Assembly (NCBI GenBank): GCA_000620205.1
Contig: JHVP01000004.1
Location: 1-64,000, forward strand
DNA from: Geodermatophilaceae bacterium URHA0031
GTDB lineage: Bacteria; Actinomycetota; Actinomycetes; Mycobacteriales; Geodermatophilaceae
Length of the DNA: 64,000 nt
Direction: 5' to 3'
The notes below the pieces were generated by a model that saw nothing but the letters and a program-made list of their open reading frames with translations, had not been told where the DNA came from and did not search any database. Made by a program: the position numbers and the translations under genes. Of the stretch, positions 53,483-62,010 are shown piece after piece. The stretch's first letter is position 1. Each line of letters starts with the position of its first letter.

Positions 53483-54343
53483 TCAGCGTCCGGCCAGCCG
53501 GGCGGCCCGGCTGACGCTGCGCTTGGCACGTACCGCACCGCGGGGCGCGACGGGCTCCGTCCCGGCGGCCAGCGCCAGCCGGCGGTAGGTGTCGTAGGAC
53601 AGCGTCAGGTAGACCGCGGCCAGCGCCTCGACCTCTTCCCGCCGGCTGGGCGGGGCGGTGGCCTGCATCGCGGTGGCGGTCCGAACGGCGTGCTTGGCGA
53701 AGGTGACCTGCAGCGCCTGGGTGGACAGCTGGCCGCCCACGTGCGAGTTGACCCCCGGGCCCTTGCGCAGCGCCGGCAGCACCCAGGGGCTCGCCGCCAG
53801 GCTGGGGAACCGGTCCCGCGCGGCCTCCCACGCGTGCCAGGCGGTCAGCGCGCCGGGCATCGCCCACTCGCCGTCGTCGGTGGACACGAGCAGCCGCCGG
53901 GTCGTGGCGTGCACCTGGTCCCGGCGCAGCCCCCGGAACTGCCCGACGGTCCCCGGCCAGCCCAGCGCGAGGGAGCACCAGGCCACCGTCCGCAGGTGCT
54001 CGAGGCCGTCGCTGCGGATCCGGGTCAGCTCCCGCAGGTCGAGGGTGAGCGGGTCGGGCTCCGGGGTCCGGGGCTGAGCGATCTCGATGCCGCCGTAACG
54101 GGCCACCTTGGTGTACAGCGCGACGGTGGCCGGCTTCCAGTCCCGGGCGGCGGCCACCGGGTCGAGCCCGGTCTCGGCCAGGGCGTCGGGACCGAGGTCC
54201 TGCTCCAGGGCCGCCTCGACCAACCGGCGCCATTGCGCCTCGTACCGGCGCGGTGGCGTGATGCGCGCCCAGGCGCGAGCCGCCGGAGGAGCCGGCATGT
54301 CCGGCAGCGCACGCTGCCACCCACCCGTCATGGGCCTCATCAT
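53483..54343 (-). CDS. Tyrosine-recombinase-like protein, possibly degenerate
   Basis: A 286-residue protein I could not place firmly. The centre (LRTVAWCSLALGWPGTVGQF then RGLRRDQVH) resembles the integrase box I region but lacks the expected Arg. LQVTFAKHAVRTATAM matches the H-x-x-R box II, and VYLTLSYDTYRRLALAAG could hold the Tyr nucleophile. A basic tail follows (RAKRSVSRAARLAGR). It may be a domesticated or inactive integrase. Starts are possible at 54343 or 54331. One CCGTTATCCCCAAC motif lies five bases upstream. Confidence 0.4.
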   Translation of the reverse strand: MMRPMTGGWQRALPDMPAPPAARAWARITPPRRYEAQWRRLVEAALEQDLGPDALAETGLDPVAAARDWKPATVALYTKVARYGGIEIAQPRTPEPDPLTLDLRELTRIRSDGLEHLRTVAWCSLALGWPGTVGQFRGLRRDQVHATTRRLLVSTDDGEWAMPGALTAWHAWEAARDRFPSLAASPWVLPALRKGPGVNSHVGGQLSTQALQVTFAKHAVRTATAMQATAPPSRREEVEALAAVYLTLSYDTYRRLALAAGTEPVAPRGAVRAKRSVSRAARLAGR

Positions 54344-54347
54344 ATGG

Positions 54348-54361
54348 CCGTTATCCCCAAC
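54348..54361 (+). repeat. Dispersed 14-bp motif CCGTTATCCCCAAC, copy 4
   Basis: Identical to the copies at 7146, 38709 and 39098, with different flanks. It lies directly upstream of the integrase-like gene. Confidence 0.6.
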
Positions 54362-54510
54362 GGGCCGCGCGAAAAACAGTGGTCACCTCACGAAAGAAGC
54401 CAACGGTGCCCTCCGGGCACCGCAGCAGCGACACCCGGGCCTCACTTCCCACATCGGCAGTCATGACCTCGACCGTGACCACCACCGCCCGGGCCACCAG
54501 CGACGGGGCC

Positions 54511-55266
54511 TCAGCGGTAGACGTGCGGGAAGCGCGGGAACTCGGCGACCTGCGCGGGCTCGTGACCGAGCAGGAGCACGGCCTGCCGGTCCGCGGCCAG
54601 CCGGCGCAGCATGTGCGCCGACACCCGCGCGGCCGCCGGGTCCATGTGACCGTCCCAGTTGTCCAGGTCGTAGCTGGCGGCCACGTGCACGGCGTCCCCG
54701 GACAGGATCACCGTGCCGGTCTCCGGCAGCGTGACCACCACCGACTGGTGGCCCGGCACGTGCCCGGGCGTGGGCAGCACCTCCACGCCGGGCGCCACCT
54801 CCGCCCGGCCGTCCACCAGCTCGTAGTGCAGTTCGGGCAGGTTCCAGTACTGGTTGGGGAACGACGGGTGCCCGTCGGCGAACTCGTACTGCTCCCGCTG
54901 GACCACGATCGTGGCGCCGGGGAAGAGGGAGTTGTTGCCGGCGTGGTCGAAGTGCAGGTGCGTGTTGATCACCACGTCGACGTCGGCGGGGGTCAGGCCG
55001 GCCTCGGCGAGCCGGCTGACGAGGTCGTCGGCGGGCTGCATGGCGGGCGTGATGATCGCCGCGGCCGGCGACCCGCCGAAGGTGAGGCCCGGGTTGCCGA
55101 TGTGGTCCCGGCTCATGCCGGTGTCCACCAGCACCCGCCGGCCGTCGTCGAGGGTGACCAGGTAACCGGAGACCGGTACCGGGGTCATCACCGCGTCGTC
55201 GTGGCCCGGGGTCAGCACCGCGCCGGCGCAGATGCAGTCGCCGAGCGGGAGGATGGTCATCTCCAC
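54511..55266 (-). CDS. Metallo-beta-lactamase fold hydrolase (lactonase-like)
   Basis: A 251-residue MBL-fold enzyme. The zinc motif NTHLHFDHAGNN (H-x-H-x-D-H) is at about residue 105, further ligands are in TPGHVPGHQSVVV (His), ILSGDAVHV (Asp) and LLLGHEPAQV (His). The arrangement fits the AHL-lactonase/AttM-like branch, which can open lactones including quorum-sensing signals, but other esters are possible. GTG 55266 is preferred because AGGGG lies upstream; ATG 55260 is two codons later. Divergent from the aldolase gene. Confidence 0.85.
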   Translation of the reverse strand: MEMTILPLGDCICAGAVLTPGHDDAVMTPVPVSGYLVTLDDGRRVLVDTGMSRDHIGNPGLTFGGSPAAAIITPAMQPADDLVSRLAEAGLTPADVDVVINTHLHFDHAGNNSLFPGATIVVQREQYEFADGHPSFPNQYWNLPELHYELVDGRAEVAPGVEVLPTPGHVPGHQSVVVTLPETGTVILSGDAVHVAASYDLDNWDGHMDPAAARVSAHMLRRLAADRQAVLLLGHEPAQVAEFPRFPHVYR

Positions 55267-55373
55267 GTGGCCCCTGCTCTCCTGGGTCGCCGTCCGCTCG
55301 GGTCTGGGAGACCGTAGGTCCTCGACGCCCCGCCCGCCCGGTCGCGGCCGGACCACCTGCCCCGGAGGACCCC

Positions 55374-56141
55374 ATCGACGCCGTCCAGGGCCTCCGGGCC
55401 CACCTGCGCAGCGCCCGCCCCAGCCTCGGCGGCTGGGCGAACCTCCCGGAGCCACGGACCGCCCACGCGCTGGCGGCCGCCGGGCTGGACTGGGTCGGCA
55501 TCGACCAGCAGCACGGCTGGAACGCCGGGCACGACTGCACCGACCTCGTCGCCGCCGTGCGGGCAGGAGGGGCGCACGCCCTGGTCCGGGTCTCCTGGAA
55601 CCGGCCGGAGGAGATCGGCCGGGCGCTGGACGCCGGCGCCGAGGGGGTGATCGTCCCCATGGTGGAGTCGGCGGAGGAGGCCCGCGCCGCGGTCGCCGCG
55701 ACGCGCTACGCCCCCGAGGGGCACCGCAGCTGGGCCGCGGTCCGCACCCCGTACGCGTCGGCGCCTCCCGACGTCCCCGCCGCCAACGCCTCGACGGCGT
55801 GCCTGGTGATGGTCGAGTCGCCGGCGGCGGTGGACCGGGTCGGCGAGATCGCCGCCGTCGCGGGCGTGGACGGGGTCTTCCTCGGCCCCTTCGACCTGTC
55901 GCTCGCCCTGGGCGTGCCGCTCCCGCAGCTGCTGGCCGACCGGAGCGAGGGGTCCGCCCTGCGCCGGGTGGTGGCGGCGTGCGCCGAGAACGGGGTCGTG
56001 GCCGCCGCCTACGGGGGCACCGCCGCCCGCGCCCAGCTGCTCCGGGAGCACGGCTTCACGGTGCTGGCCGTCGGCGCCGACGACGCGCTGTTCGCCGACG
56101 CCAGCGCCGCGCTGGTCGCGCAGGCCCGCGCGATGGGCTGA
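55374..56141 (+). CDS. HpcH/HpaI family aldolase with apparent ATC start
   Basis: A protein of 255 residues if begun at ATC 55374. It is a class II pyruvate aldolase of the HpcH/HpaI family: LGGWANLPEPRTAHALAAAG, the catalytic-His region GLDWVGIDQQHGWN, HALVRVSWNRPEEI, the metal site VMVESPAAVD and GVFLGPFDLSLALGV. No ATG, GTG or TTG exists in frame upstream of GTG 55557, which would remove 61 residues including the catalytic His. GGAGG lies five bases before ATC 55374, the same leader as tatA (GGAGGACCCC). Either ATC initiates or an ATG was mutated. Confidence 0.82.
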   Translation: MDAVQGLRAHLRSARPSLGGWANLPEPRTAHALAAAGLDWVGIDQQHGWNAGHDCTDLVAAVRAGGAHALVRVSWNRPEEIGRALDAGAEGVIVPMVESAEEARAAVAATRYAPEGHRSWAAVRTPYASAPPDVPAANASTACLVMVESPAAVDRVGEIAAVAGVDGVFLGPFDLSLALGVPLPQLLADRSEGSALRRVVAACAENGVVAAAYGGTAARAQLLREHGFTVLAVGADDALFADASAALVAQARAMG

Positions 56142-56206
56142 CCCCGGGGGACCGGACCGGGGAGCACCCGGACGCCTCCGGCCGCGGCGTTGGTTAGGGT
56201 CCCGGC

Positions 56207-57070
56207 ATGTACACCGCGCGCTGGGGCGACGTCGCCCGCCGGGACCTCTTCGGGCCGCACCCTGACCCGCGTGACCGGCCCTACCACGGTGTCATCCGGC
56301 TGGCGCTGATCGTCTTCCGGCTCTTCCGCTTCCGGTTCGACGTGCGCGGCCAGGAGCACGTGCCGGCCTCGGGCGGGGCGATCATCTGCAGCAACCACGT
56401 CAGCTTCCTGGACTTCACCTTCCTGGGGCTGGCGGCGCTGCCGCAGCACCGGATGGTGCGGTTCATGGCCAAGGCCTCGGTGTTCGGGCACCGGTTCTCC
56501 GGGCCGTTCATGCGCGCGATGCAGCACATCCCGGTCGACCGCGCGGCAGGCGCCGCGGCGTTCGACACCGCGGTGCGCGCGCTCAAGGACGGCCAGGTCG
56601 TCGGGGTCTTCCCCGAGGCGACGATCAGCAGCTCCTTCACCGTCAAGGACCTCAAGGCCGGGGCCGCCCGGATGGCGGTCCAGGCCGGTGTGCCGATCCT
56701 CCCCGCCGCGGTGTGGGGTGGCCACCGGATCGCCACCAAGGGCCATGACGTCGTCCTGCGCCGCGGCGTGGCGGTCACCGTGCTCATCGGTGAGCCGATC
56801 GTCCCCGAGCCGGGTGAGAAGGCGCAGGCAGTGCTGCGCCGCACCCGGGTCGCGATGGAGGCGTTGCTGGACGAGGCGCAGCGCACCTACCCCGACCAGC
56901 CGGCCGGTGACGACGACCGCTGGTGGCTGCCGGCGCACCTGGGCGGCACCGCGCCGACCCCGGAGGAGGTCGCCGCGCGGGACAACGCCTACGCGGCCGG
57001 CCACAAGGTCACCGGCACCCGCACGCCGCCGCTGGCCCAGGTCAGGAAGCTCCTCGCCCGTCGCCGCTGA
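56207..57070 (+). CDS. 1-acyl-sn-glycerol-3-phosphate acyltransferase family
   Basis: A 287-residue membrane-associated acyltransferase of the PlsC family. The catalytic motif NHVSFLDFTFLG (H-x4-D) is at about residue 63, and the second motif GVFPEATISSSF at about 128. These enzymes acylate lysophosphatidate or related lipids. The C-terminal 50 residues are a charged tail. Its 3' end overlaps the convergent lipase maturation factor gene by 29 bp. Confidence 0.88.
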   Translation: MYTARWGDVARRDLFGPHPDPRDRPYHGVIRLALIVFRLFRFRFDVRGQEHVPASGGAIICSNHVSFLDFTFLGLAALPQHRMVRFMAKASVFGHRFSGPFMRAMQHIPVDRAAGAAAFDTAVRALKDGQVVGVFPEATISSSFTVKDLKAGAARMAVQAGVPILPAAVWGGHRIATKGHDVVLRRGVAVTVLIGEPIVPEPGEKAQAVLRRTRVAMEALLDEAQRTYPDQPAGDDDRWWLPAHLGGTAPTPEEVAARDNAYAAGHKVTGTRTPPLAQVRKLLARRR

Positions 57071-58502
57071 GGCCGGGCAGTCCTGCTGCGGTCCGCGGGC
57101 CCACGAGCTGGCGTTCGTAGCTGCGGTGCCACCAGGCACCGGTGGAACGCCGCTCGGCCCGGGTGGTGAACCGGTACCGGTAGAGCAGCACCCGGACGGC
57201 GGCCGGGCGGTCGGAGCCGAACGGCGCCGACCGGAGCAGCCGCAGCGTGGCGGGGTCGGCGTCCAGCAGCCTGTCCAGGAACGTCGTCAGCCAGGACCGG
57301 CCGTAGGCCGGGGAGAGCGCGACGAACCACATCAGCCAGTCCAGCCGCAGGTGGTAGGGCGCCCACTGCGGTGGTCGGCGGCGGACGTCGCCGGGCTTCC
57401 CGCGGAACTCGTACTCGCGCCAGACCGTGTCCGGGCCCGGGTGCGGGTCGTCGGTGGCCTCGACGACCAGCTCCCGGCGGACCCGGGTCACCGAGCCGAA
57501 GGCGCCGTAGCTGTTCACCAGCCGGAGCGGGTCGAAGCTGGTGTTCATCCGCTGGTCGGGGGAGAGCAGGTTGCGCACCGGCCCCACGCTGAGCACCGCG
57601 ACGACCACCGCGAGCACGACACTGACGCCCAGGAACCAGGACGGGGAGGACAGCCCCTCGGGTCGTTCCACCGGCAGGACGGCGGCCAGCCAGCGCCCGT
57701 CGAGCACCGACAGGCCCAGGACCAGGGTCAGCGCGTTGAGCCAGGCGAAGTTGCCGCTGATCAGCAGGTAGCCCTGGGTGACCACCATGACCGCCGCGGC
57801 GACCCCGGCGACCGGCTGCGGGAGCAGCAGCCCGAAGACGACGACCAGCTGGGTGGCGTGGTTGGCCAGCGTCTCCACCTTGTGCAGCCGTGGGCTGAGC
57901 CGGTGGAACCACCAGCTCAGCGGGTTGGGCATCGGCTGGGTCTCGTGGTGGTAGGCCAGGCAGGTCAGGTCCCGCCAGCACCGGTCGCCGCGCATCTTGA
58001 TCAGCCCGGCGCCGAACTCGAGCCGGAACAGCAGCCAGCGCAGCGCCCACATGCCCAGCGTCGGCGGGGCGACGTGCGCCGGGCCGAGGAAGACGGTGAG
58101 GAACCCGGCCTCCAGGAGGAGCGTCTCCCAGCCGAAGCCGTACCAGATCTGCCCGACGTTCACGATCGACAGGTACAGGGCCCAGAGCACCAGCCAGAGG
58201 ACCATCCACCCGGCCACCGGCAGCCGGTCGGCCAGGCCGGCCAGCGCGGCGGCGGACAGCACGATCCCGACCCACGAGCAGCCGGCGAAGAACCGGTCCG
58301 ACCAGTGCAGGTGGAACAGGCTCGGCGCGCTCCGCCACGGCACCCGCTGGAGGAACCGGGGAGCCGGGGTGAGCCCGGAGGTGCCGATCAGCGCCCGGCC
58401 CTGACGCAGCGCGGCGACGAAGGCGATGAGGTACACCAGGGCGATGCCGCGGGTGAACAGCCAGCGGCCCAGCCAGGCGCCCGGGTCGGCGAACCAGTCC
58501 AC
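57042..58502 (-). CDS. Lipase maturation factor family membrane protein
   Basis: A 486-residue integral membrane protein of the LMF1 family. It has about seven hydrophobic segments in the first 300 residues. Family signatures include NVGQIWYGFGWETLLLEAGF, RLEFGAGLIKMRGDRCWRDL and CLAYHHETQPMPNPLSWWFH, followed by a soluble C-terminal domain (VNSYGAFGSVTRVRRELVVE). The eukaryotic member helps fold lipases; the bacterial role is unknown. Start is GTG 58502. Confidence 0.9.
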   Translation of the reverse strand: MDWFADPGAWLGRWLFTRGIALVYLIAFVAALRQGRALIGTSGLTPAPRFLQRVPWRSAPSLFHLHWSDRFFAGCSWVGIVLSAAALAGLADRLPVAGWMVLWLVLWALYLSIVNVGQIWYGFGWETLLLEAGFLTVFLGPAHVAPPTLGMWALRWLLFRLEFGAGLIKMRGDRCWRDLTCLAYHHETQPMPNPLSWWFHRLSPRLHKVETLANHATQLVVVFGLLLPQPVAGVAAAVMVVTQGYLLISGNFAWLNALTLVLGLSVLDGRWLAAVLPVERPEGLSSPSWFLGVSVVLAVVVAVLSVGPVRNLLSPDQRMNTSFDPLRLVNSYGAFGSVTRVRRELVVEATDDPHPGPDTVWREYEFRGKPGDVRRRPPQWAPYHLRLDWLMWFVALSPAYGRSWLTTFLDRLLDADPATLRLLRSAPFGSDRPAAVRVLLYRYRFTTRAERRSTGAWWHRSYERQLVGPRTAAGLPGLSGDGRGAS

Positions 58503-58520
58503 GCGGCAGCCCTCCCGTGC

Positions 58521-59033
58521 TCAGTCGTCCGGGGCGTCGAGCCGGAACGCCTCCAGCTCGCGGCCGTACCAGCGGGTCGTGCGGCCCAGCGCGCGCATGC
58601 CGAGCTTGCGGCAGACCGCCAGGGAGGGCTCGTTGCCGGGGCGGACGACGGCGTAGACCTCCAGCAGCCCCTCGTCGAAGGCCCGGTCCACCACGGCGCG
58701 GGCCGCCTCGGTGGCGTAGCCGCGACCCCAGCTGTCCGGGTGCAGGTGCCAGCCGACCTCGACCTCGCCGACGCCGTCCGGCAGCGGCTTGAGCAGCACG
58801 GTGCCGGCCGGTGCCCCGCCGTCCAGCGGGTCGATCGCCCAGCAGCCGTGGGCGGGGTTGAGCTCGTGCACCAGCCGCCAGCGCTCGACCAGCTCCGCCG
58901 GGGTCACCGTCGGCGGGCCGCCGAGCCAGCGGGTGACCTCGTCCCGGCCGTAGAGGTCGGCCAGCCGCGCCAGGTCGTCGTCCGACGTCGTCCAGGCCCG
59001 CAGCCGCAGCCGGTCGGTGCAGAGCAGTTCCAC
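58521..59033 (-). CDS. GNAT family N-acetyltransferase (RimJ/RimL type)
   Basis: A 170-residue GNAT enzyme. It starts MELLCTDRLRLRAWTTSDDD, typical of the RimJ/RimL branch. The acetyl-CoA loop is HPDSWGRGYATEAARAVVD at about residue 100, and the C-terminal YAVVRPGNEPSLAVCRKLGM is also typical. It may acetylate a protein N-terminus or a small amine; the substrate is unknown. It lies 18 bp upstream of the lipase maturation factor gene on the same strand. Confidence 0.86.
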   Translation of the reverse strand: MELLCTDRLRLRAWTTSDDDLARLADLYGRDEVTRWLGGPPTVTPAELVERWRLVHELNPAHGCWAIDPLDGGAPAGTVLLKPLPDGVGEVEVGWHLHPDSWGRGYATEAARAVVDRAFDEGLLEVYAVVRPGNEPSLAVCRKLGMRALGRTTRWYGRELEAFRLDAPDD

Positions 59034-59088
59034 CCGAGCGGAGCTACCCCTCCGTGGCGACCGGAACCCGGTCCGCGCCGACGTCCTC

Positions 59089-59466
59089 TCACCCCAGGGC
59101 GAGCAGCAGGCAGGCGACGGCCAGCGCGAGCGCCACCGGTGTCATGACCAGCCGCTCGGGGCGGCTCCGGGACATCGCGTTCATGGCGGTGGCCAGCGCG
59201 AGGTACCCGGTCAGCACCCAGGTGAGCACGTGCACGGGGCCGTCGGGCAGGACGTCGAGCACGTCCGCCCGGGCGAGCAGGACGACGGCGACGACCGCGT
59301 ACACCGCCACGGAGACGGCGCTGCCGACGCGCTGCCCGGCGGGGAGGACGTCGTGCCGGCCGCCCCAGGCGAACCTGCCCAGCGGTGCGCCGGCGGCGAG
59401 CAGCACCTGGAACACGGCCAGGCCGGCGAGCAGGGCGACACCGACCGAGGCGGCCATGATCATCAC
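59089..59466 (-). CDS. Four-helix membrane protein of unknown function
   Basis: A 125-residue protein with four predicted transmembrane helices, starting MMIMAASVGVALLAGLAVFQ. GRFAWGGRHDVLPAGQRVGS lies in a loop and YLALATAMNAMSRSRPERLV in another. I recall similar uncharacterised actinomycete membrane proteins with this G-x-x-A-W-G-G pattern. No catalytic motif. It is on the same strand as kamA, 34 bp after the kamA start region's gene end, so the two may be co-transcribed. Confidence 0.75.
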   Translation of the reverse strand: MMIMAASVGVALLAGLAVFQVLLAAGAPLGRFAWGGRHDVLPAGQRVGSAVSVAVYAVVAVVLLARADVLDVLPDGPVHVLTWVLTGYLALATAMNAMSRSRPERLVMTPVALALAVACLLLALG

Positions 59467-59500
59467 GACCGGGACGGTAGCGGGCCGCCGGACCCCGGCC

Positions 59501-60862
59501 TCAGGCCGGCTCGAGCACCGGCACCCGCTGGGCGGCCCACCACTCCTGGCCCTCCGGGGGCAGGGAGTGGATCGGGTCGTAGTAGGCGTAGCGGCGGTCC
59601 AGCGCGGCCTCGTCGGTGCGCTCGATGCCGGTGCGGTAGTTCTTCGTCCAGTAGCTGATGCCGCGCTCGCGGTCGTACTCGGCGACCTGGTGCACCCAGC
59701 GCTTGCCGACGTAGGGCACGTCGCAGACGATCCGCGGCGTGGCGAAGCCGGGCAGGTAGCCCATGATGTCGTGCTGCAGCGTCTGGGCCGTGGACAGCGC
59801 GACCCGCCAGTGCTCGGCGCTGGGGATCATGTCGCACATGTAGAAGTAGTAGGGCGTGATCGAGGCGCCGTCCAGGAGCGCGAAGCACAGGTCCAGCAGC
59901 TGCCCGGCGGTGGCGTTGACCCCCTCGAGCAGCACCCCCTGGTTGCGCACGTCGCGCACCCCGGCGGCCAGCAGCCCGCGGGTCGCCTCGGCCACCAGCG
60001 GTGTCACCGACTGCGCGGTGTTGACGTGGGTGTGCACGGCGAGGGAGACACCGCGGGCGCGGGCGGTGGCCGCCAGCCGGCCCATCCCCTCGACCACCTC
60101 GGGCTGCAGCCAGTGCTGCGGCAGCCCCATCAGCGCCTTGGTCGCCAGCCGGATGTCACGCACCGACTCGATCTCCAGCAGCCCGGAGACGAAGGCCTCC
60201 AGGTTCTTGAACGGCAGGTTGGCCACGTCGCCGCCGGAGACGACGACGTCCCGGACGCCGGGGGTGGCGCGCAGGTAGGCCAGCATCGCCCCCTGGCGGT
60301 CGACCGGCTTGAGGTCGAACTTCAGCTTGGGGACGGCGGGGGTCGAGTTGCCCACCAGGTCCATCCGGGTGCAGTGGCCGCAGTACTGCGGGCAGGTCGA
60401 CAGCAGCTCGGCGAGCACCTTGGTCGGGTAGCGGTGGGTCAGCCCCTCGACCGCCCACATCTCGTGCTCGTGCAGCGAGTCCCGGGCGGCGTAGGGGTGG
60501 CTGCCGGCGTCGCCGGGGAGCCGGTCGGAGGCCACCGGGAGCATGTAGCGGCGCACCGGGTCGGCCAGCATCGCCGCGTTCGACGGCACCGCCGCCGGCA
60601 CCATGGTGTTGAGCATCTGCGGGGGCAGCAGCAGCGACATCGTCGCCCGCCCGGCCTGGTCGGCCTCGACGTCGGCGTAGAAGGACTCGTCGAGCAGGTC
60701 GCCGTACACGCCGCGGAGCTGCCGCACGTTCTTCACGCAGTGCGCCCGCTGCCACTGGGCGCTGCGCCAGTCCTCCTCGGTCACCGCGGCGAAGCCGGGC
60801 AGCCGACGCCAGTCGGGCTCGACGAGCTCGCGCGCGGTGTACTCGTAGGGCTGCTCCAGCAC
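59501..60862 (-). CDS. kamA: Lysine 2,3-aminomutase (radical SAM, PLP)
   Basis: A 453-residue radical SAM enzyme of the lysine 2,3-aminomutase family, converting L-lysine to beta-lysine with PLP and a 4Fe-4S cluster. The cluster motif CPQYCGHCT (C-x3-C-x2-C) is near residue 157. VKNVRQLRGVYGDLL, DVVVSGGDVANLPF and the PLP-region segment TPYYFYMCDMIPSAEHWRVA also support it. GTG 60862 follows GGAGGA at seven bases. The divergent kdd gene suggests a lysine degradation pathway. Glutamate 2,3-aminomutase is a possible alternative. Confidence 0.88.
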   Translation of the reverse strand: MLEQPYEYTARELVEPDWRRLPGFAAVTEEDWRSAQWQRAHCVKNVRQLRGVYGDLLDESFYADVEADQAGRATMSLLLPPQMLNTMVPAAVPSNAAMLADPVRRYMLPVASDRLPGDAGSHPYAARDSLHEHEMWAVEGLTHRYPTKVLAELLSTCPQYCGHCTRMDLVGNSTPAVPKLKFDLKPVDRQGAMLAYLRATPGVRDVVVSGGDVANLPFKNLEAFVSGLLEIESVRDIRLATKALMGLPQHWLQPEVVEGMGRLAATARARGVSLAVHTHVNTAQSVTPLVAEATRGLLAAGVRDVRNQGVLLEGVNATAGQLLDLCFALLDGASITPYYFYMCDMIPSAEHWRVALSTAQTLQHDIMGYLPGFATPRIVCDVPYVGKRWVHQVAEYDRERGISYWTKNYRTGIERTDEAALDRRYAYYDPIHSLPPEGQEWWAAQRVPVLEPA

Positions 60863-60978
60863 GAGGGTCCTCCCAGACGTCGGTGACACGGCGACTGTAC
60901 GGGAGGATCTCACGCTGACGTGCCAGTTGACGATAGGTTCTCCGGCGTCGGGTCGGGATCGACGGAAGGAGAGCATCG

Positions 60979-62010
60979 GTGCTCAGTGCGCTGCAGCGCA
61001 GTCTCGGGGTGCACCGGGTGCTGGAGCCGGTCGGCGTGCTGCCCCAGGCGGCCCGGCGGCTCGACCCGGACCCGCAGCTGGGCCCGGACGAGGTGCGGAT
61101 CGCGGTCCGCCGGCTCAACCTCGACGCCGCCTCCTACCGGCAGCTGTCGGAGGAGCACGGTGGGGACGGGGCGGCGGTGCGGGCCGCGGTGCTGGGCATC
61201 GTGGAGAGCCGCGGCAAGATGCACAACCCGGTCACCGGGTCCGGCGGGATGCTGATCGGCGTCGTCGACGAGGTCGGCCCGGACTCCCCGCTGGGTCTCG
61301 AGCCCGGTCAGCGGGTGGCCACCCTCGTCTCGCTCACCCTGACCCCGCTGCGGATCACCGACGGGCTCGCCGGTTGGGACGGCCGCAGCGAGCAGGTGCC
61401 CACCACCGGCACCGCCGTGCTGTTCGCCCGGTCGATCGCCGCGGTGCTCCCCGACGACCTCCCCGAGGAGGTCGCGCTGGCGGTGCTCGACGTGTGCGGT
61501 GCCCCGGCGGCCACCGAGCGGGTGGTCCACCGTGCGGGGCACCGGCCCTCCGTCGCCGTCCTGGGTGCCGCCGGCAAGTCCGGCTGCCTGAGCCTCGCCG
61601 CCGCCCGCGACGCCCGGGCCGGCCGGCTGACCGGGGTGGTCCGCGACGGCCGGGAGGCCGATGCGCTGCGCTCGGCCGGGCTGGCCGACGTCGTGGTGGT
61701 CGCCGACGCCACCGACCCGCTGGCGGTCGCCGAGGCGGTCGGGGAGCCGGTCGACGTCACCGTGGTCTGCGTCGACGTGCCCGGCGCGGAGCACGGGGCG
61801 GTCCTCGCGACGGCCGACGGCGGCACCGTGGTCTTCTTCTCCATGGCCACGTCGTTCTCGGCGGCGGCCCTGGGCGCGGAGGGGATGGCGGCGGACGTGA
61901 CGATGCTGGTGGGCAACGGCTACACGCCGGGGCACGCGGCCCTGGCGATGGACCTGTACCGGCGCTCGCCGGGGGTGCGGTCCCTGATCGACCCCCGGGT
62001 GCGCGCATGA
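60979..62010 (+). CDS. kdd: L-erythro-3,5-diaminohexanoate dehydrogenase
   Basis: A 343-residue NAD(P)-dependent enzyme of the lysine fermentation pathway, oxidising 3,5-diaminohexanoate to 5-amino-3-oxohexanoate. It begins GVHRVLEPVGVLPQAARRLD, and has the conserved RGKMHNPVTGSGGMLIG and a Rossmann site VAVLGAAGKSGCLSLAAARD. The MHNP-x-TGSGG block is characteristic of this family. GGAAGGAG precedes GTG 60979. Its ATGA overlap couples it to the amidohydrolase gene. Confidence 0.87.
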   Translation: MLSALQRSLGVHRVLEPVGVLPQAARRLDPDPQLGPDEVRIAVRRLNLDAASYRQLSEEHGGDGAAVRAAVLGIVESRGKMHNPVTGSGGMLIGVVDEVGPDSPLGLEPGQRVATLVSLTLTPLRITDGLAGWDGRSEQVPTTGTAVLFARSIAAVLPDDLPEEVALAVLDVCGAPAATERVVHRAGHRPSVAVLGAAGKSGCLSLAAARDARAGRLTGVVRDGREADALRSAGLADVVVVADATDPLAVAEAVGEPVDVTVVCVDVPGAEHGAVLATADGGTVVFFSMATSFSAAALGAEGMAADVTMLVGNGYTPGHAALAMDLYRRSPGVRSLIDPRVRA

